From positions 2,333,501 to 2,397,500 of the forward strand of contig NZ_BNJI01000001.1 of the NCBI RefSeq assembly GCF_016587415.1: 64,000 nucleotides of DNA, read 5' to 3'. This DNA is from Ktedonobacter sp. SOSP1-85 (GTDB lineage: Bacteria > Chloroflexota > Ktedonobacteria > Ktedonobacterales > Ktedonobacteraceae). Positions 47,017-56,543 of the stretch are shown piece after piece (position 1 is the first letter of the stretch; the number at the start of each line of letters is the position of its first letter). The notes beneath the pieces are model-generated. The model saw only the letters and a list, made by a program, of their open reading frames with translations, searched no databases and was not told the origin of the DNA. Made by a program: the position numbers and the translations under genes.

Positions 47017-48411
47017 TTATTTCTCGGAACCACCAGCGGTCAGCTGAGCACGGGCGGGGACGCCATCGCGCAACTGCAAGCCAGCCACGGCAGCCGCACG
47101 ACGCTGCGCGCGGATCGCGGGAGCCTGGGCGCGGCGGGTAGAAGCTACCGTCGCACGACGCACCAGCTGGATAAAGCCATAGATCGATATCCAGTTAATC
47201 ACACCCAGCGTCACCAGGAAGGCCACGATGGGGAGGTGAAGCGCGTCGAAAATCAGGTAGACACCGCCGGTGACGATGATGTTGGCCAGGGTAACCGGCA
47301 TCAAGATCAGCCAGCTAAATTGCATCAACTGGTCGGCGCGCAGGCGTGGCAGCGTGGCGCGAATCCAGATGAAGACGAAGCAGAGCAGGTAGACCTTGAG
47401 GACCAGGTAGACCAGGCCCAGCAGGTTACCGGCCAGGCCCCACCAGATATTGTTTAAGCCAACCAGGTAGGAGACACCAGGGCCAGCAAAGCCACCCAGG
47501 AACATATAGGCCGTTACTGCTGATACCACGGTCATATTGCCATACTCACCCAGGAAGAACATCGCCCAGCGCATGCCACTGTACTCGGTCATATGGCCAG
47601 CGACCAGCTCGGACTCGGCCTCAGGCAAGTCGAAGGGCGCGCGGTTGGTCTCAGCCAGGCCACAGGTGTAGTAGATGAGGATCATCAGAGGCTGTACCAG
47701 GATAAACCAGGCCCAGGGCGTGAAACCTTCGAAGAGGAAGTCCAGCACTGGATTGCCGGTCTTAGCCCAGATGTTCTGGAAGTTCTGAATTTCACGCAGG
47801 GAGACGGTACCAATACCCGACACACCAGGATAACCAGGATGACCCGCCAGCACGCTGGTAAGCATGATCACGCCCACGAGCGAGAGGAACAGGGGTAGCT
47901 CATACGAGATCATCTGGGCGGCGGCACGCAGGCCACCGATCAAGGCATACTTGTTATTCGAGCTCCAGCCAGCCATGACCACGCCCACAACATCGATTGA
48001 ACTGATGGCGATGTAGAAAACGACACCAGTCGCCAGGGCTGTCCCTGGGACCCCGATATAGGGCGAGAAGGGCAGCACAGCGAAGGTTGCAATGGCCGGC
48101 GCCAGGAAGACGGCGGGTGCCAGCCAGAAGAGGAGCAGGTCGCTATCAGCGGTGTGGACATCCTCTTTCAGCAGGAGCTTGAGCACGTCAGCGACGCTCT
48201 GCAGAAGGCCCCAGGGACCGGTATGATAGGGGCCAAGACGGTCCTGCACCCAGGCAATAACCTTGCGCTCTAGCAAAACCAGGATGGTCGCGCTCGTAAG
48301 CACGAAACCAAATATTGAGAGGAAGGCGACCACAAACTGCAAGGTATCCCATGAGAGAATGCCATTGACCAGTTGTGTCCACAATCCATCTTCAGCAAGA
48401 ACTGTAAACAT
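47017..48411 (-). CDS. nuoH: NADH-quinone oxidoreductase subunit H
   Basis: 464 residues, longer than the usual ~330 because of an N-terminal extension and a ~50-residue polar C-tail rich in Ala and Arg. Complex I membrane subunit at the quinone site. Signatures: RLGPYHTGPWGLLQSVADVLKLLLKED and ETNRAPFDLPEAESELVAGHMTEYSGMRWAMFFLGEY. It is last in the nuoA-C-D-H group; nuoI, J-N are not downstream. A stem-loop lies in the gap to nuoD. Confidence 0.95.
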   Translation of the reverse strand: MFTVLAEDGLWTQLVNGILSWDTLQFVVAFLSIFGFVLTSATILVLLERKVIAWVQDRLGPYHTGPWGLLQSVADVLKLLLKEDVHTADSDLLLFWLAPAVFLAPAIATFAVLPFSPYIGVPGTALATGVVFYIAISSIDVVGVVMAGWSSNNKYALIGGLRAAAQMISYELPLFLSLVGVIMLTSVLAGHPGYPGVSGIGTVSLREIQNFQNIWAKTGNPVLDFLFEGFTPWAWFILVQPLMILIYYTCGLAETNRAPFDLPEAESELVAGHMTEYSGMRWAMFFLGEYGNMTVVSAVTAYMFLGGFAGPGVSYLVGLNNIWWGLAGNLLGLVYLVLKVYLLCFVFIWIRATLPRLRADQLMQFSWLILMPVTLANIIVTGGVYLIFDALHLPIVAFLVTLGVINWISIYGFIQLVRRATVASTRRAQAPAIRAQRRAAAVAGLQLRDGVPARAQLTAGGSEK

Positions 48412-48521
48412 CGTAGATGACTCCAGCGCGAACGAACACGCTTCTGCTTACCGGCGGGTACCGGGCGCAGAAGCAGCCATTTCGCCTTGTTTACTAACCA
48501 TTGAAGGTAGGTAGCCGGAGC

Positions 48522-48564
48522 ATTCAGCGAGGAACGGCGCCTGAAGCGCCCATTCCACCTGAAT
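48522..48564 (-). terminator. Stem-loop between nuoD and nuoH
   Basis: ATTCAG...GGAA.GGCGC pairs with GCGCC..TTCC..CTGAAT, directly after the nuoD stop. It may be a partial terminator or an mRNA processing site. A second hairpin (GCTTCTGC/GCAGAAGC) lies near 48440-48475. Confidence 0.4.
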
Positions 48565-48575
48565 GCCAGGAGGCA

Positions 48576-49726
48576 TTAGCGGTCAACCTCACCCAGCACA
48601 ATATCGGTGCTACCCATGATCGCGATGGTATCACTCATTTTATGACCACGCAGTAGCTCAGGCACGATTTGCAGATTGACAAAGGAAGGGCCACGTAGCT
48701 TCGCGCGCCAGGGATACTCACTACCATCGCTGATAAAGTAGACACCCAGTTCACCCTTGCTGCTCTCGACCGCGAAGTAGGTCTCACCGCGTGGAGGACG
48801 CAGCGCGATCGGTGTGCGTGCGCTGATAGAGCCACCCGGAAGCTTATCAATTGCTTCACGGCAGAGGCGCACGCTCTCAAGCATTTCGGCCATACGCACG
48901 CAATAGCGGGCGTAGCAGTCGCCTTCCTGGCGCACCTGGGGATTTACCGCGATCTCGCGATACGCCATGTAAGGACGGTTCACACGCAAATCCCAGTTGA
49001 TACCACTGGCGCGCAGCATCGGGCCGGTCAGGCCATAGGCCAGGGCCTGCTGTGGATCAATATAGCCGACACCCTGGGTACGAGCCTCAAAAATTTCATT
49101 GCCAGTAATCAAGGTCGTCAGTTCGGCATGACTCTTCTCAAACTGGTCGAGAAACGCCTCACACTCCTTGAGCCAGCCCTTGGGCAGATCGTGCAGGACA
49201 CCACCCACGCGCATATAGTTCACGTTAAAGCGGCTACCCCCAGTGCCTCAAAGAGCGAGAGGATGCTTTCGCGATCACGGAAGGCCCAGATGACAGGAGT
49301 GGTCGCACCCAGGTCGAGCAGATAGGTACCCACGGCCACGAGGTGGCTGGCGATACGCTGTAACTCATTAGTAATCAGGCGGATATACTGCGCGCGGCGT
49401 GGCAGCTCAATTCCCATCAGCTGCTCGACAGCGCCGGCATAGGCGGTCTCATTGAGCATAGGCGAGAGATAATCCGCGTTGTCCATATAACGGATGCCGC
49501 CCATAATAGGGCGATTCTCCAGAATCTTTTCGATACCGCGATGCAGATAACCAATAACCGGGGTGCAATCGACGACCGTCTCGCCCTCAAGCGTGAGCAA
49601 CAGACGCAAGACGCCGTGTGTACTTGGATGCTGAGGTCCCAGGTTGAGTAACATCTCCTGAGACTTTAGTTCGCCACCCTCGCTCACGATGCCGACCGGA
49701 ATATTTATCTCTTGGTTTGTAGCCAT
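48576..49726 (-). pseudogene. nuoD: NADH-quinone oxidoreductase subunit D, one-base frameshift
   Basis: Two adjacent frames encode one NuoD of about 383 residues. The first (49726-49220) carries LLNLGPQHPSTHGVLRL and runs to SLFEALG, then stops. The second (to 48576) resumes at NYMRVGGV and carries DLRVNRPYMAY and the C-terminal SFVNLQIVPELLRGHKMSDTIAIMGSTDIVLGEVDR. Adding one base in the CCCCC run at 49237-49241 restores a normal GSRFNVNYMR junction. The total length, 1151 nt, is one short of a multiple of three. A sequencing error, a true mutation or programmed slippage are all possible. Confidence 0.9.
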
Positions 49727-49768
49727 GAGGTTTCCTCGTTTAGTATGTTTCAGTGCCTGCCAATAGTT

Positions 49769-50170
49769 TCATCTGCGTTGCAGGCGTCGCAGGCGGACCC
49801 AGAACATATAGGACCACATACATCCCATGAGTGTCGCCAGAGCACTAAACAGGTAGCGATTAGGGTCCGCCGAGAAAAATGCTAGTGCTACCGCCGTCCC
49901 AAAACAAACACAAGCGACGAGGATGGGCATCATCACTCCCTGTGTACCACTTCTTGCCCGGGACACTCCCATAGAACGTGCCAAAGACCCCGAGCGTGCG
50001 GCACGCCCCAACGTCTGTCCTGCCTCCCCTGCGCGACTCTTTCCGTTCGCGCGCCCCTCCCTGTCCTGGCCTGGTGCGACCTTGCCGACGCCCTGTGTTT
50101 CACGACCCTGTTTCTGGCTCTCAGTACGACTGCGTCCCGCGCCTCTACGATGCGTCCTGGCCTTTGGCAT
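49769..50170 (-). CDS. Small membrane protein with Arg/Gly-rich N-terminus, inside the nuo cluster
   Basis: 133 residues. The first ~75 are strongly basic and low complexity (RTHRRGAGRSRTESQKQGR...), followed by two membrane helices (MPILVACVCFGTAVALAFF and YLFSALATLMGCMWSYMFW) and RLRRLQRR. Family not recognised. It sits between nuoC and nuoD where no standard subunit belongs. The start is uncertain between ATG 50170 and GTG 50179 (AGAAG upstream). Confidence 0.6.
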   Translation of the reverse strand: MPKARTHRRGAGRSRTESQKQGRETQGVGKVAPGQDREGRANGKSRAGEAGQTLGRAARSGSLARSMGVSRARSGTQGVMMPILVACVCFGTAVALAFFSADPNRYLFSALATLMGCMWSYMFWVRLRRLQRR

Positions 50171-50275
50171 AGCCCACACTCACGTTCTTCTGCAATAGAA
50201 AGAAAGCGATCCACAAGTGTCTGTTAAACGCTCTCTATCAGACGTGCTTTCAACTTCCCAAGTGGCCTTTTAATG

Positions 50276-50343
50276 CGGAATGCAACCCCCATTCGGGGGC
50301 GCGGCGCCACTCTTGTGGCTAGCGCTCCGCGCTCAGGTTTCCG
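50276..50343. repeat. Fold-back repeat downstream of nuoC
   Basis: CGGAA(...)ACC / GGTTTCCG arms with an inner ACCCCCATTCGGGGG hairpin and a GAGCGCGGAGCGCTAGC-type core (on the minus strand), like 18506 and 25635. Confidence 0.75.
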
Positions 50344-50352
50344 ATAAGGCAC

Positions 50353-51057
50353 TTATTCCGTATCTGCCTGCTGTTCGCCCGCCTCTTGATAATCCTGGAA
50401 AGCATGGCCGAAGGTTGGGGTACCAGGATGGAGGCGCTCCTCCAGGCCCTGACCCAGTTTCTTCTGCACCACACGCTCCAGGTGCTGCTGCTGGAATTTG
50501 CCCGAGACCGCCATATTTGGATCGATCTGCGTGGTCGCCCGAGGCTTTGCGGTCATTGGCACCTGTTTGAAGTCCTTCAGCAAGGGATAGCCTTCGAAGT
50601 CATCATCCAGCAACATACGGCGGAGATCAGGATGGCCCGCGAAGCGAATGCCATACATGTCGTAGGTCTCGCGCTCCAACCAGTTAGCAGTTGGATAGAC
50701 TGAGACCACGCTATCAACTTCCGGCTTCTCGCGCTCGATACGTACCTTGATCTGTAGCAACTGCGCGCGCGTGGTTGAGCGCAGGTGATAGACCGACTCC
50801 AGGTGATCAAGCATATCGGCACCCGAGACGCACACCAATAAATCAAATCCCAGCTGGTCGCGCACAAAGCGACAGACGGCCACCAGGTTCTCTTTATCAA
50901 CGACCAGGCCCAGGAAATCCCCTTTGAGCGTGGTAGCATTGACAGGCTTGCCTGTGATCTGCGAGAGCGGAGCCAGGTCGCGAGCCAGAGCAGCGTTCTG
51001 GTCACGATAGCCCGTTGTCGCACTAGGCATATTTGTAGAACGTGGTACTAGATCCAT
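50353..51057 (-). CDS. nuoC: NADH-quinone oxidoreductase subunit C
   Basis: 234 residues. Peripheral-arm subunit of complex I. The signature ERETYDMYGIRFAGHPDLRRMLL and following GYPLLKD are clear. The N-terminal ~50 residues and a ~55-residue C-terminal tail (TQIDPNMAVSGKFQQQ...) extend it past the minimal domain. It overlaps the 3' end of nuoA by 10 nt, so the two are translationally linked. No nuoB lies between them. Confidence 0.94.
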   Translation of the reverse strand: MDLVPRSTNMPSATTGYRDQNAALARDLAPLSQITGKPVNATTLKGDFLGLVVDKENLVAVCRFVRDQLGFDLLVCVSGADMLDHLESVYHLRSTTRAQLLQIKVRIEREKPEVDSVVSVYPTANWLERETYDMYGIRFAGHPDLRRMLLDDDFEGYPLLKDFKQVPMTAKPRATTQIDPNMAVSGKFQQQHLERVVQKKLGQGLEERLHPGTPTFGHAFQDYQEAGEQQADTE

Positions 51058-51404
51058 CGTGTCACTCCCTTACGCCAGGCATACACCAGGCCAAGCGCGA
51101 GTATTAAGATAAAGAAGAGAATCTCGACAAAACCAAAAACACTTAATTGCTTGAAGATGACTGCCCAGGCAATGATAAACACAATATCCACATCAAAGGC
51201 CACAAAGAGTAGGGCAAAGATGTAGAAACCAAGTGGATATTGTACCCAGGCCGAGCCAATTGGCTTTTCACCAGACTCATAGGTCTGGGCTTTTTCTTTT
51301 GTTTTTTTATGGGGTGAGAGTATGTTAGAGACCGTAGTTGCAAGAATAACAAAAACAAAACCGGCTACTAACAGAATACCCGCGTATAAGTACCCAAGAG
51401 ACAC
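51048..51404 (-). CDS. nuoA: NADH-quinone oxidoreductase subunit A
   Basis: 118 residues, the normal NuoA length, with three membrane helices. Diagnostic: YESGEKPIGSAWVQYPLGFYIFALLFVAFDVDIVF. Membrane subunit of complex I next to the quinone site. GTG 51404 is chosen because GGGAGG lies 7 nt upstream and length then fits; the longer TTG start at 51464 adds 20 residues without support. First gene of the nuoA-C-x-D-H group. Confidence 0.94.
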   Translation of the reverse strand: MSLGYLYAGILLVAGFVFVILATTVSNILSPHKKTKEKAQTYESGEKPIGSAWVQYPLGFYIFALLFVAFDVDIVFIIAWAVIFKQLSVFGFVEILFFILILALGLVYAWRKGVTRWI

Positions 51405-51497
51405 AAGCGTTCCTCCCAATACAAGCCTCTGCCGAATATCGACAGAGGCAAGAAGATGCTGCAATGATTATAGCACAGTGAGTAAGAGGCGACAATT

Positions 51498-54185
51498 TCA
51501 CGTGAGTTGGGGTAACTGGACCGTGTCAGGCTTGGCAAGCACCTGGAAACCACGTCCCCGGGATTCCCCTTGCGCCTCCTGTATCCCCACCACAATCACA
51601 CTCACATTGTCATCGCCGCCCTCACGCAAGGCGGCCTGAACCAGGGCATCCGCGATGCCCTGCACATCATTCTGTGGCTGTTTGATCATGTGCTCGATTT
51701 GTGGATCACGGACCATATCCCAGAGTCCATCGGAGCAAAGCAGCAACAGGTCACCATCGTGTACCTGCTCTTCAAAGGCATCAATCTCAATGGCGGTCTT
51801 CTCGCCAAGGCTACGATAAATCTGGTTGCGTTTAGGATGAGTATAGATATCATCTGGCTGGATAATACCAGCCTCGACCAGGCTTGCCACAACCGAGTGA
51901 TCATTGGTCACTTTGCGTAGCTGCTCACCCTGGCGGTAGAGATAGGTGCGACTATCACCGACATTGGTCACATAGGCGGTGTCAGCCACGATGAAGGCCG
52001 CAGTCATGGTGGTTCCCATGTCGGCATGTAGCTCCATATTGTGCTGGTGTACCGCCTGGTTGGCCTGCTGCACGCCATCCACCAGGAGGCGCACCAGGCC
52101 CTCGCGTGGCAGATCGTTCTCCGTCCGTAGATTGGGAACCATAAAGTTTACGATGGTCTGGATAGCCAGGCGGCTGGCATCGCGTCCCGCGGCATGCCCC
52201 CCCATGCCATCAGCCACCACAAAGAGGCCAAATGGCAGAACCTCACCATAGACACGACATACCCCTCTGGCCGCAAAGAAGCTATCCTCGTTTGGCTTGT
52301 GCTTCCGCTTAATACCAGGATCAGTATGCGTCCCAACAAGGTAGTGAATAGGTTTGCTGGGTTTATGCCCGGGTTCCGTCCTCTCGGAATCACTGGCAGT
52401 GGAAACCTCAGATACTGGAGCCTTCACCTCCTCAGGTTCAGGCGTAAACTCAACAGTTGGCAGATCGGCGAGAGAGGAGAAGGGAACGGCTCCCGCAACC
52501 GGGGCCGCGTCTTTTTGCTGGTCGCGCAAATACTGTGATGGTATGCGCAAATTCAAACCAGAGGCCGAAGGCGAGAGAGGGCAACGGCAATGATGGCAGA
52601 AATTATCGCCCTTTGACACTGGGGATTTACAATTGGGACAGACCAATTGCACAGCCTGCATCGAGGGCGCGGTATTATTCACCAAGGTCGGCTGATCGGT
52701 TGGCGTCGCGATATTGCCCGCCGCTGCTGGTGGGGCTTCCGCTGTGACAGGTGCGGGAGAGTACGTGGCTCCCACATCGTCATCTCTGGCGATAGGCATG
52801 GTCTTATGCTCCCAGGCGGGAAGCTTCTGGCGCAGCTTCGCCTCCTCCTCCGAAATACGCGAGGCCTCAACTGAAGCGTTACGCTCAGCCTCTTCCAGTA
52901 GCCTGCGTTGTCGCTTACGCTGCACACGCTTACGACCAAAGGAGACGCTGGTCAGAATAAGCAGAATAATGAGCACAGCCAGGACAGCAATCACAAGTGG
53001 CAAAATCGGGACCGGGATACCCGCAATGGTGATACTCGTGCTGGTTGCCTGGGTACTACTAGTAGATTGTTTATTCACATTCAATGCCTCGCTTGCCTTC
53101 TGCTCAAATAGATGCGCGCCTGCGAAATCCGTGTTGGCGAGTAATGCCTTATGAAAGAAATCCTCGGCTCGTCTATAGTCGGGAGGCTGTCGATAATAAT
53201 TTGCGATTCCTTGCACCCAATTCATATGTACATTATTCTCAAGACTTCTATTTATATCCAACACATGCGTCGTTCCTGTAGGTGGCACCTTCTGCAAGGC
53301 AGCCACTAACTCGGTTCTCTCTATCGCCTGGCTCTTGAGACGCAGTTGTACTAAGGCCCCGCTTTTATCCAGGAGGGGCGTTCCTGGTTCGAGCGCCGCA
53401 TTCGCAGGCAGAAGCGCAGGTGAGAGATATTGCGCAGCTTGCGACTCGTTCACATTCGCTGGCGGTAGAGCCTGGCTGGTCGGACTGCTCGTAGTCAGGC
53501 CAAGCGAAGCTGGTTGGGTAGCATTTGCTTGTGCTATATCTACATATGGATATAGTTTATTGGAATTAAAGGAAAATACGACCGGGCTATCCTGTGCACA
53601 GCTTTCGCTCTCGTCCAGGCAAAAGGCATTCAGGGTAACACTACTCTGAGCATCGGACTCGTACACGACAACTGGTTGCGCATCACTGTTATAGAGATTA
53701 CTAAAATAGACTTTTAGCGTGACGAGGCGTCCGCCACCTGCGGCCTGACAACCTGAGCCACTTTTGCTTACGACGCTGCTATCCGTCAGCACCCAGGTAT
53801 TCTGATTCGCGAAACTAGCATCTGGAAAGCGCTGGCTCAACTCGGCAGCCGACCAGCTTGCAATAATCGTGCCCAGGCCAGTACAGGTATAAAAGAGCTG
53901 ATTGCGCACGCCCAGCGATCCCAAGGGCAGGGACGATGCCGAGTGCCCAGGTTGCGCGCTCGTCTCCGATGCGATCTCATACGTAGCAAGCAAGCGCACA
54001 ACCGCTGTTCCGGCACGCGCAACCTCCTGGCTGGGATCGTTCGCACGCCCCGCCCTCGACATAGCAAATGCTCCTGTTGTAGAGACCAGCAACCACTGCA
54101 ATGCCAACACAAGGGCAAGCAAGCCATATATGGCCGCCTGCCACCAACATCCTTGTCCCCGTGAGGGTTCACCTTGCCTACGCAT
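51498..54185 (-). CDS. Membrane-anchored PP2C-type Ser/Thr phosphatase with zinc ribbon
   Basis: 895 residues. Signal-anchor helix at 16-41; outer region ~42-385 with a TPR-like stretch near 325-365; membrane helix at ~390-413; basic coiled segment; zinc ribbon C516/C519...C530/C533; PP2C catalytic domain ~615-880. The catalytic domain has the metal-binding FVVADGMGGHAAG, VGDSRTYL, LCSDGLWDMV and GGDDNVSVIVV motifs. It removes phosphate from Ser/Thr residues inside the cell under control of an outer domain. The TPR-kinase gene lies 50 nt upstream on the same strand, giving a kinase-phosphatase pair. ATG 54185 follows GAAGAGG. Confidence 0.93.
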   Translation of the reverse strand: MRRQGEPSRGQGCWWQAAIYGLLALVLALQWLLVSTTGAFAMSRAGRANDPSQEVARAGTAVVRLLATYEIASETSAQPGHSASSLPLGSLGVRNQLFYTCTGLGTIIASWSAAELSQRFPDASFANQNTWVLTDSSVVSKSGSGCQAAGGGRLVTLKVYFSNLYNSDAQPVVVYESDAQSSVTLNAFCLDESESCAQDSPVVFSFNSNKLYPYVDIAQANATQPASLGLTTSSPTSQALPPANVNESQAAQYLSPALLPANAALEPGTPLLDKSGALVQLRLKSQAIERTELVAALQKVPPTGTTHVLDINRSLENNVHMNWVQGIANYYRQPPDYRRAEDFFHKALLANTDFAGAHLFEQKASEALNVNKQSTSSTQATSTSITIAGIPVPILPLVIAVLAVLIILLILTSVSFGRKRVQRKRQRRLLEEAERNASVEASRISEEEAKLRQKLPAWEHKTMPIARDDDVGATYSPAPVTAEAPPAAAGNIATPTDQPTLVNNTAPSMQAVQLVCPNCKSPVSKGDNFCHHCRCPLSPSASGLNLRIPSQYLRDQQKDAAPVAGAVPFSSLADLPTVEFTPEPEEVKAPVSEVSTASDSERTEPGHKPSKPIHYLVGTHTDPGIKRKHKPNEDSFFAARGVCRVYGEVLPFGLFVVADGMGGHAAGRDASRLAIQTIVNFMVPNLRTENDLPREGLVRLLVDGVQQANQAVHQHNMELHADMGTTMTAAFIVADTAYVTNVGDSRTYLYRQGEQLRKVTNDHSVVASLVEAGIIQPDDIYTHPKRNQIYRSLGEKTAIEIDAFEEQVHDGDLLLLCSDGLWDMVRDPQIEHMIKQPQNDVQGIADALVQAALREGGDDNVSVIVVGIQEAQGESRGRGFQVLAKPDTVQLPQLT

Positions 54186-54235
54186 TTGACATTACCTCTT
54201 CACGCCGAATATGCAGAGCGAACGCGGATCCACGT

Positions 54236-56062
54236 TTACCTACCCATGCGCATGCGTAAACGCTGGCGCATTTGCTGGACAGCTGGAGTGACACCTGGGG
54301 AACGCAAGACATGTTCGCATTCACGCAAGGCATCGTCCAGGCGATTCTCATTCTCGTACACCTGGCTCAACTGGAAGCGCGTCGCATAGTCGCTGGGATT
54401 CAGAAAGAGCAGCTGCACAAAGGCTTCTTCAGCCCAGTTGTAGCGCCTCAAGTAAAAGGCTAAATTTCCCAGGGTTTGCGCAAAGACTACCAACATTTGT
54501 GACTGGTTGGGAAGGCTTTTAGCCAGTCTGAATGCTTCATGATACTCATCCACAGCCTGGTCAAGTTGGCGTGTCTTCTCGTAGCACTGTCCAAGACGAA
54601 AATGAGTTTCAGGGTCCTGGGCGTTTAGCTTGAGCGACTCGACATACTCGGGAATGGCCTGCGTGGGCATGGGGCGCAGATAGAGCCAGACATCACCCAG
54701 CAGTTTATGGGTCTCGGTATCAGCAGAGTTTAACTCAAGCGAGCGCCTGTAGGCCTGAATCGCCTGGTCAATCTGTGCTGGGCGCCGACGCGCGAACACC
54801 TGCCCGAAGAGTTTATGTACCAGGGCATTGTTTGGCTCTCTGCCATAGGCAAACTGTACGGCCCCATAGGCATCTTCAGTGCGCCCAGCAGCCAGGTGGC
54901 GGAGTGCATCCGCGATGTACGTTCCGGCGGGGCCTGTCATGCCGGCATTAGGCGTGGATTGCTGAGGAGGAAGAACGCTCGATCCAGCCACCTGCCCAGG
55001 CATACTATTTCCCTGTGGGCCTGACGATCTGTTTCCGCCTGTTACGGGTCCACCAGAGACAGGTTCGGAGCGCATAGGAGGAACGCCTATTATGGGAGGA
55101 AGGACCGCAGTAGCGTTGCCCATCTCCAGGCCACTCTGCCAGCGCTGATCTGGCGCATAGGCCAGGGCCTTCATAATCACTTGCTCAAACCCGAGACTGA
55201 TATCTGGACGCAACGAACGCAGCGGGGGGAAGGCGAAGATTGAGGGTTTGTTATTGGCAGCGTCATGCGCGGTCAACAGGCGGTACAGGGTCGCGCCCAG
55301 AGAGTAAATGTCACTCCGAGGCTCTGGCTGACCATGCAGTTGCTCTGGAGGAGCGTAACCCAGGGTCATAATGATGGTTGCCTTCCCTTGAGACTGGAAA
55401 CTACGCGCAATACCGAAATCGATCAATCTAATTTCATCGCGCCCGGTGACCATAATATTTGAGGGTTTAAGATCACGGAAAATGATAGGGGGGGTCTGCC
55501 TGTGCAGGTAGTTGAGCACATCACACAGTTGCCTGGCCCAGGTCCGTGCACGGACCTCGGTAACGCCACGCACCCCCTGTATCCCCAGCACATTTCCCTC
55601 TTTCTCCAGGACCTCCGCCAGGGTAGAGCCTTCGATAAAATCCATTACCAGGTAGTGGCGACCACGCTCAATAAAGAAGTCGCGCACACGTGGAATACAA
55701 GGATGGTTAAGGTCAAGTAGAAGTGTCGCCTCACGCGAGAACCATTCAACCGCTTGCGCGCGGTCCTTCTCATCGCTAAACTCATCAAGCATCTCTTTGA
55801 CGGCGCAGGGGCGGTTGAAACGGGTATCTATCGCGCGATACACCGCGCCCATCCCTCCCGACGCCACCAGGCGCTCAATGCGATAACGACGATCTGATAG
55901 CTCGGTTCCCGGTGCTAAACGACGGCGCGATCCTATCACTTCCCCATCAGTCGATGGCTGCACAGGCTGATTAGCAGACTCAGGCGCGGACGCTTGAGCG
56001 TTAGCTTGAGCATTACTGCCAGGCGATAGGCGATTCTGATCTGCTGAGTAACTATTATCCAT
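54236..56062 (-). CDS. Ser/Thr protein kinase with C-terminal TPR repeats
   Basis: 608 residues. A Hanks-type kinase domain at ~58-312: glycine loop VASGGMGAVY, K89 (CAVKE), catalytic loop with D197 (FRDLKPSN, Phe in place of His), DFG at 215-217, and APPE. A Pro/Gly-rich linker and about five TPR-like repeats (~385-605) follow. No membrane helix, so it is soluble, unlike PknB. It is first of a pair with the PP2C phosphatase downstream, which likely reverses its phosphorylation. Targets are not visible. Confidence 0.94.
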   Translation of the reverse strand: MDNSYSADQNRLSPGSNAQANAQASAPESANQPVQPSTDGEVIGSRRRLAPGTELSDRRYRIERLVASGGMGAVYRAIDTRFNRPCAVKEMLDEFSDEKDRAQAVEWFSREATLLLDLNHPCIPRVRDFFIERGRHYLVMDFIEGSTLAEVLEKEGNVLGIQGVRGVTEVRARTWARQLCDVLNYLHRQTPPIIFRDLKPSNIMVTGRDEIRLIDFGIARSFQSQGKATIIMTLGYAPPEQLHGQPEPRSDIYSLGATLYRLLTAHDAANNKPSIFAFPPLRSLRPDISLGFEQVIMKALAYAPDQRWQSGLEMGNATAVLPPIIGVPPMRSEPVSGGPVTGGNRSSGPQGNSMPGQVAGSSVLPPQQSTPNAGMTGPAGTYIADALRHLAAGRTEDAYGAVQFAYGREPNNALVHKLFGQVFARRRPAQIDQAIQAYRRSLELNSADTETHKLLGDVWLYLRPMPTQAIPEYVESLKLNAQDPETHFRLGQCYEKTRQLDQAVDEYHEAFRLAKSLPNQSQMLVVFAQTLGNLAFYLRRYNWAEEAFVQLLFLNPSDYATRFQLSQVYENENRLDDALRECEHVLRSPGVTPAVQQMRQRLRMRMGR

Positions 56063-56310
56063 ATATTACCGCTCTATCATATCTTTCACTTCACGGCCGA
56101 ACTTCGTTGCTTCCACCCAATTGGCAAAAGGCTTTGCCAAACTCCGTTTTTCTTACATCCTGATTATAGGGGGCATTATAACATATCTTCGCATTGGTGA
56201 GCAGTAGCGGACTTCATATTTAGAAAGCGGAATTGCTCATACTCAGGCGCTTTCGCCTTCAATAGGGTGCGATTCAACTTGTTGCCATTGTGATCACATA
56301 GATGCCCCCA

Positions 56311-56543
56311 TTTATGACTCTGCTGGGAAATTGTATCAGGTTGTCCGAACGAGCCTCTACGAAAGGCATTCCATCTTCGGTAGGGGCCCGGTTTACCGCG
56401 TCCAAAGACGATTGATCTCCTGCAGGCGCAGCTCATAAGATTCTATTGCCTCATGTCGTATCACCACACGTCAGCCCCTAAACGGTTTCGGCTGCGCCGA
56501 CGTGCCATGAATGGCATTTGGACGCGGTAAACCGGGTCCCTAC
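56311..56543. repeat. MITE-like repeat copy with inverted ends
   Basis: It begins with a TTATGACTCTGCTGGGAAAT end like those at 58191 and 58548. It also contains a ~28-nt inverted pair (GGTAGGG.CCCGGTTTACC...) at 56375-56402 and 56515-56543. The 646-nt gap 56063-56708 holds no convincing gene. Confidence 0.65.

Noticed and set aside
48576..49726. nuoD as two true separate genes
   Set aside because: The junction falls inside a conserved segment, and one base restores the family sequence. A frameshift is the simpler reading, though not proven.
56176..56436. 86-residue minus-strand frame in the MITE region
   Set aside because: It consists largely of repeat DNA and lacks a ribosome site or recognised family.
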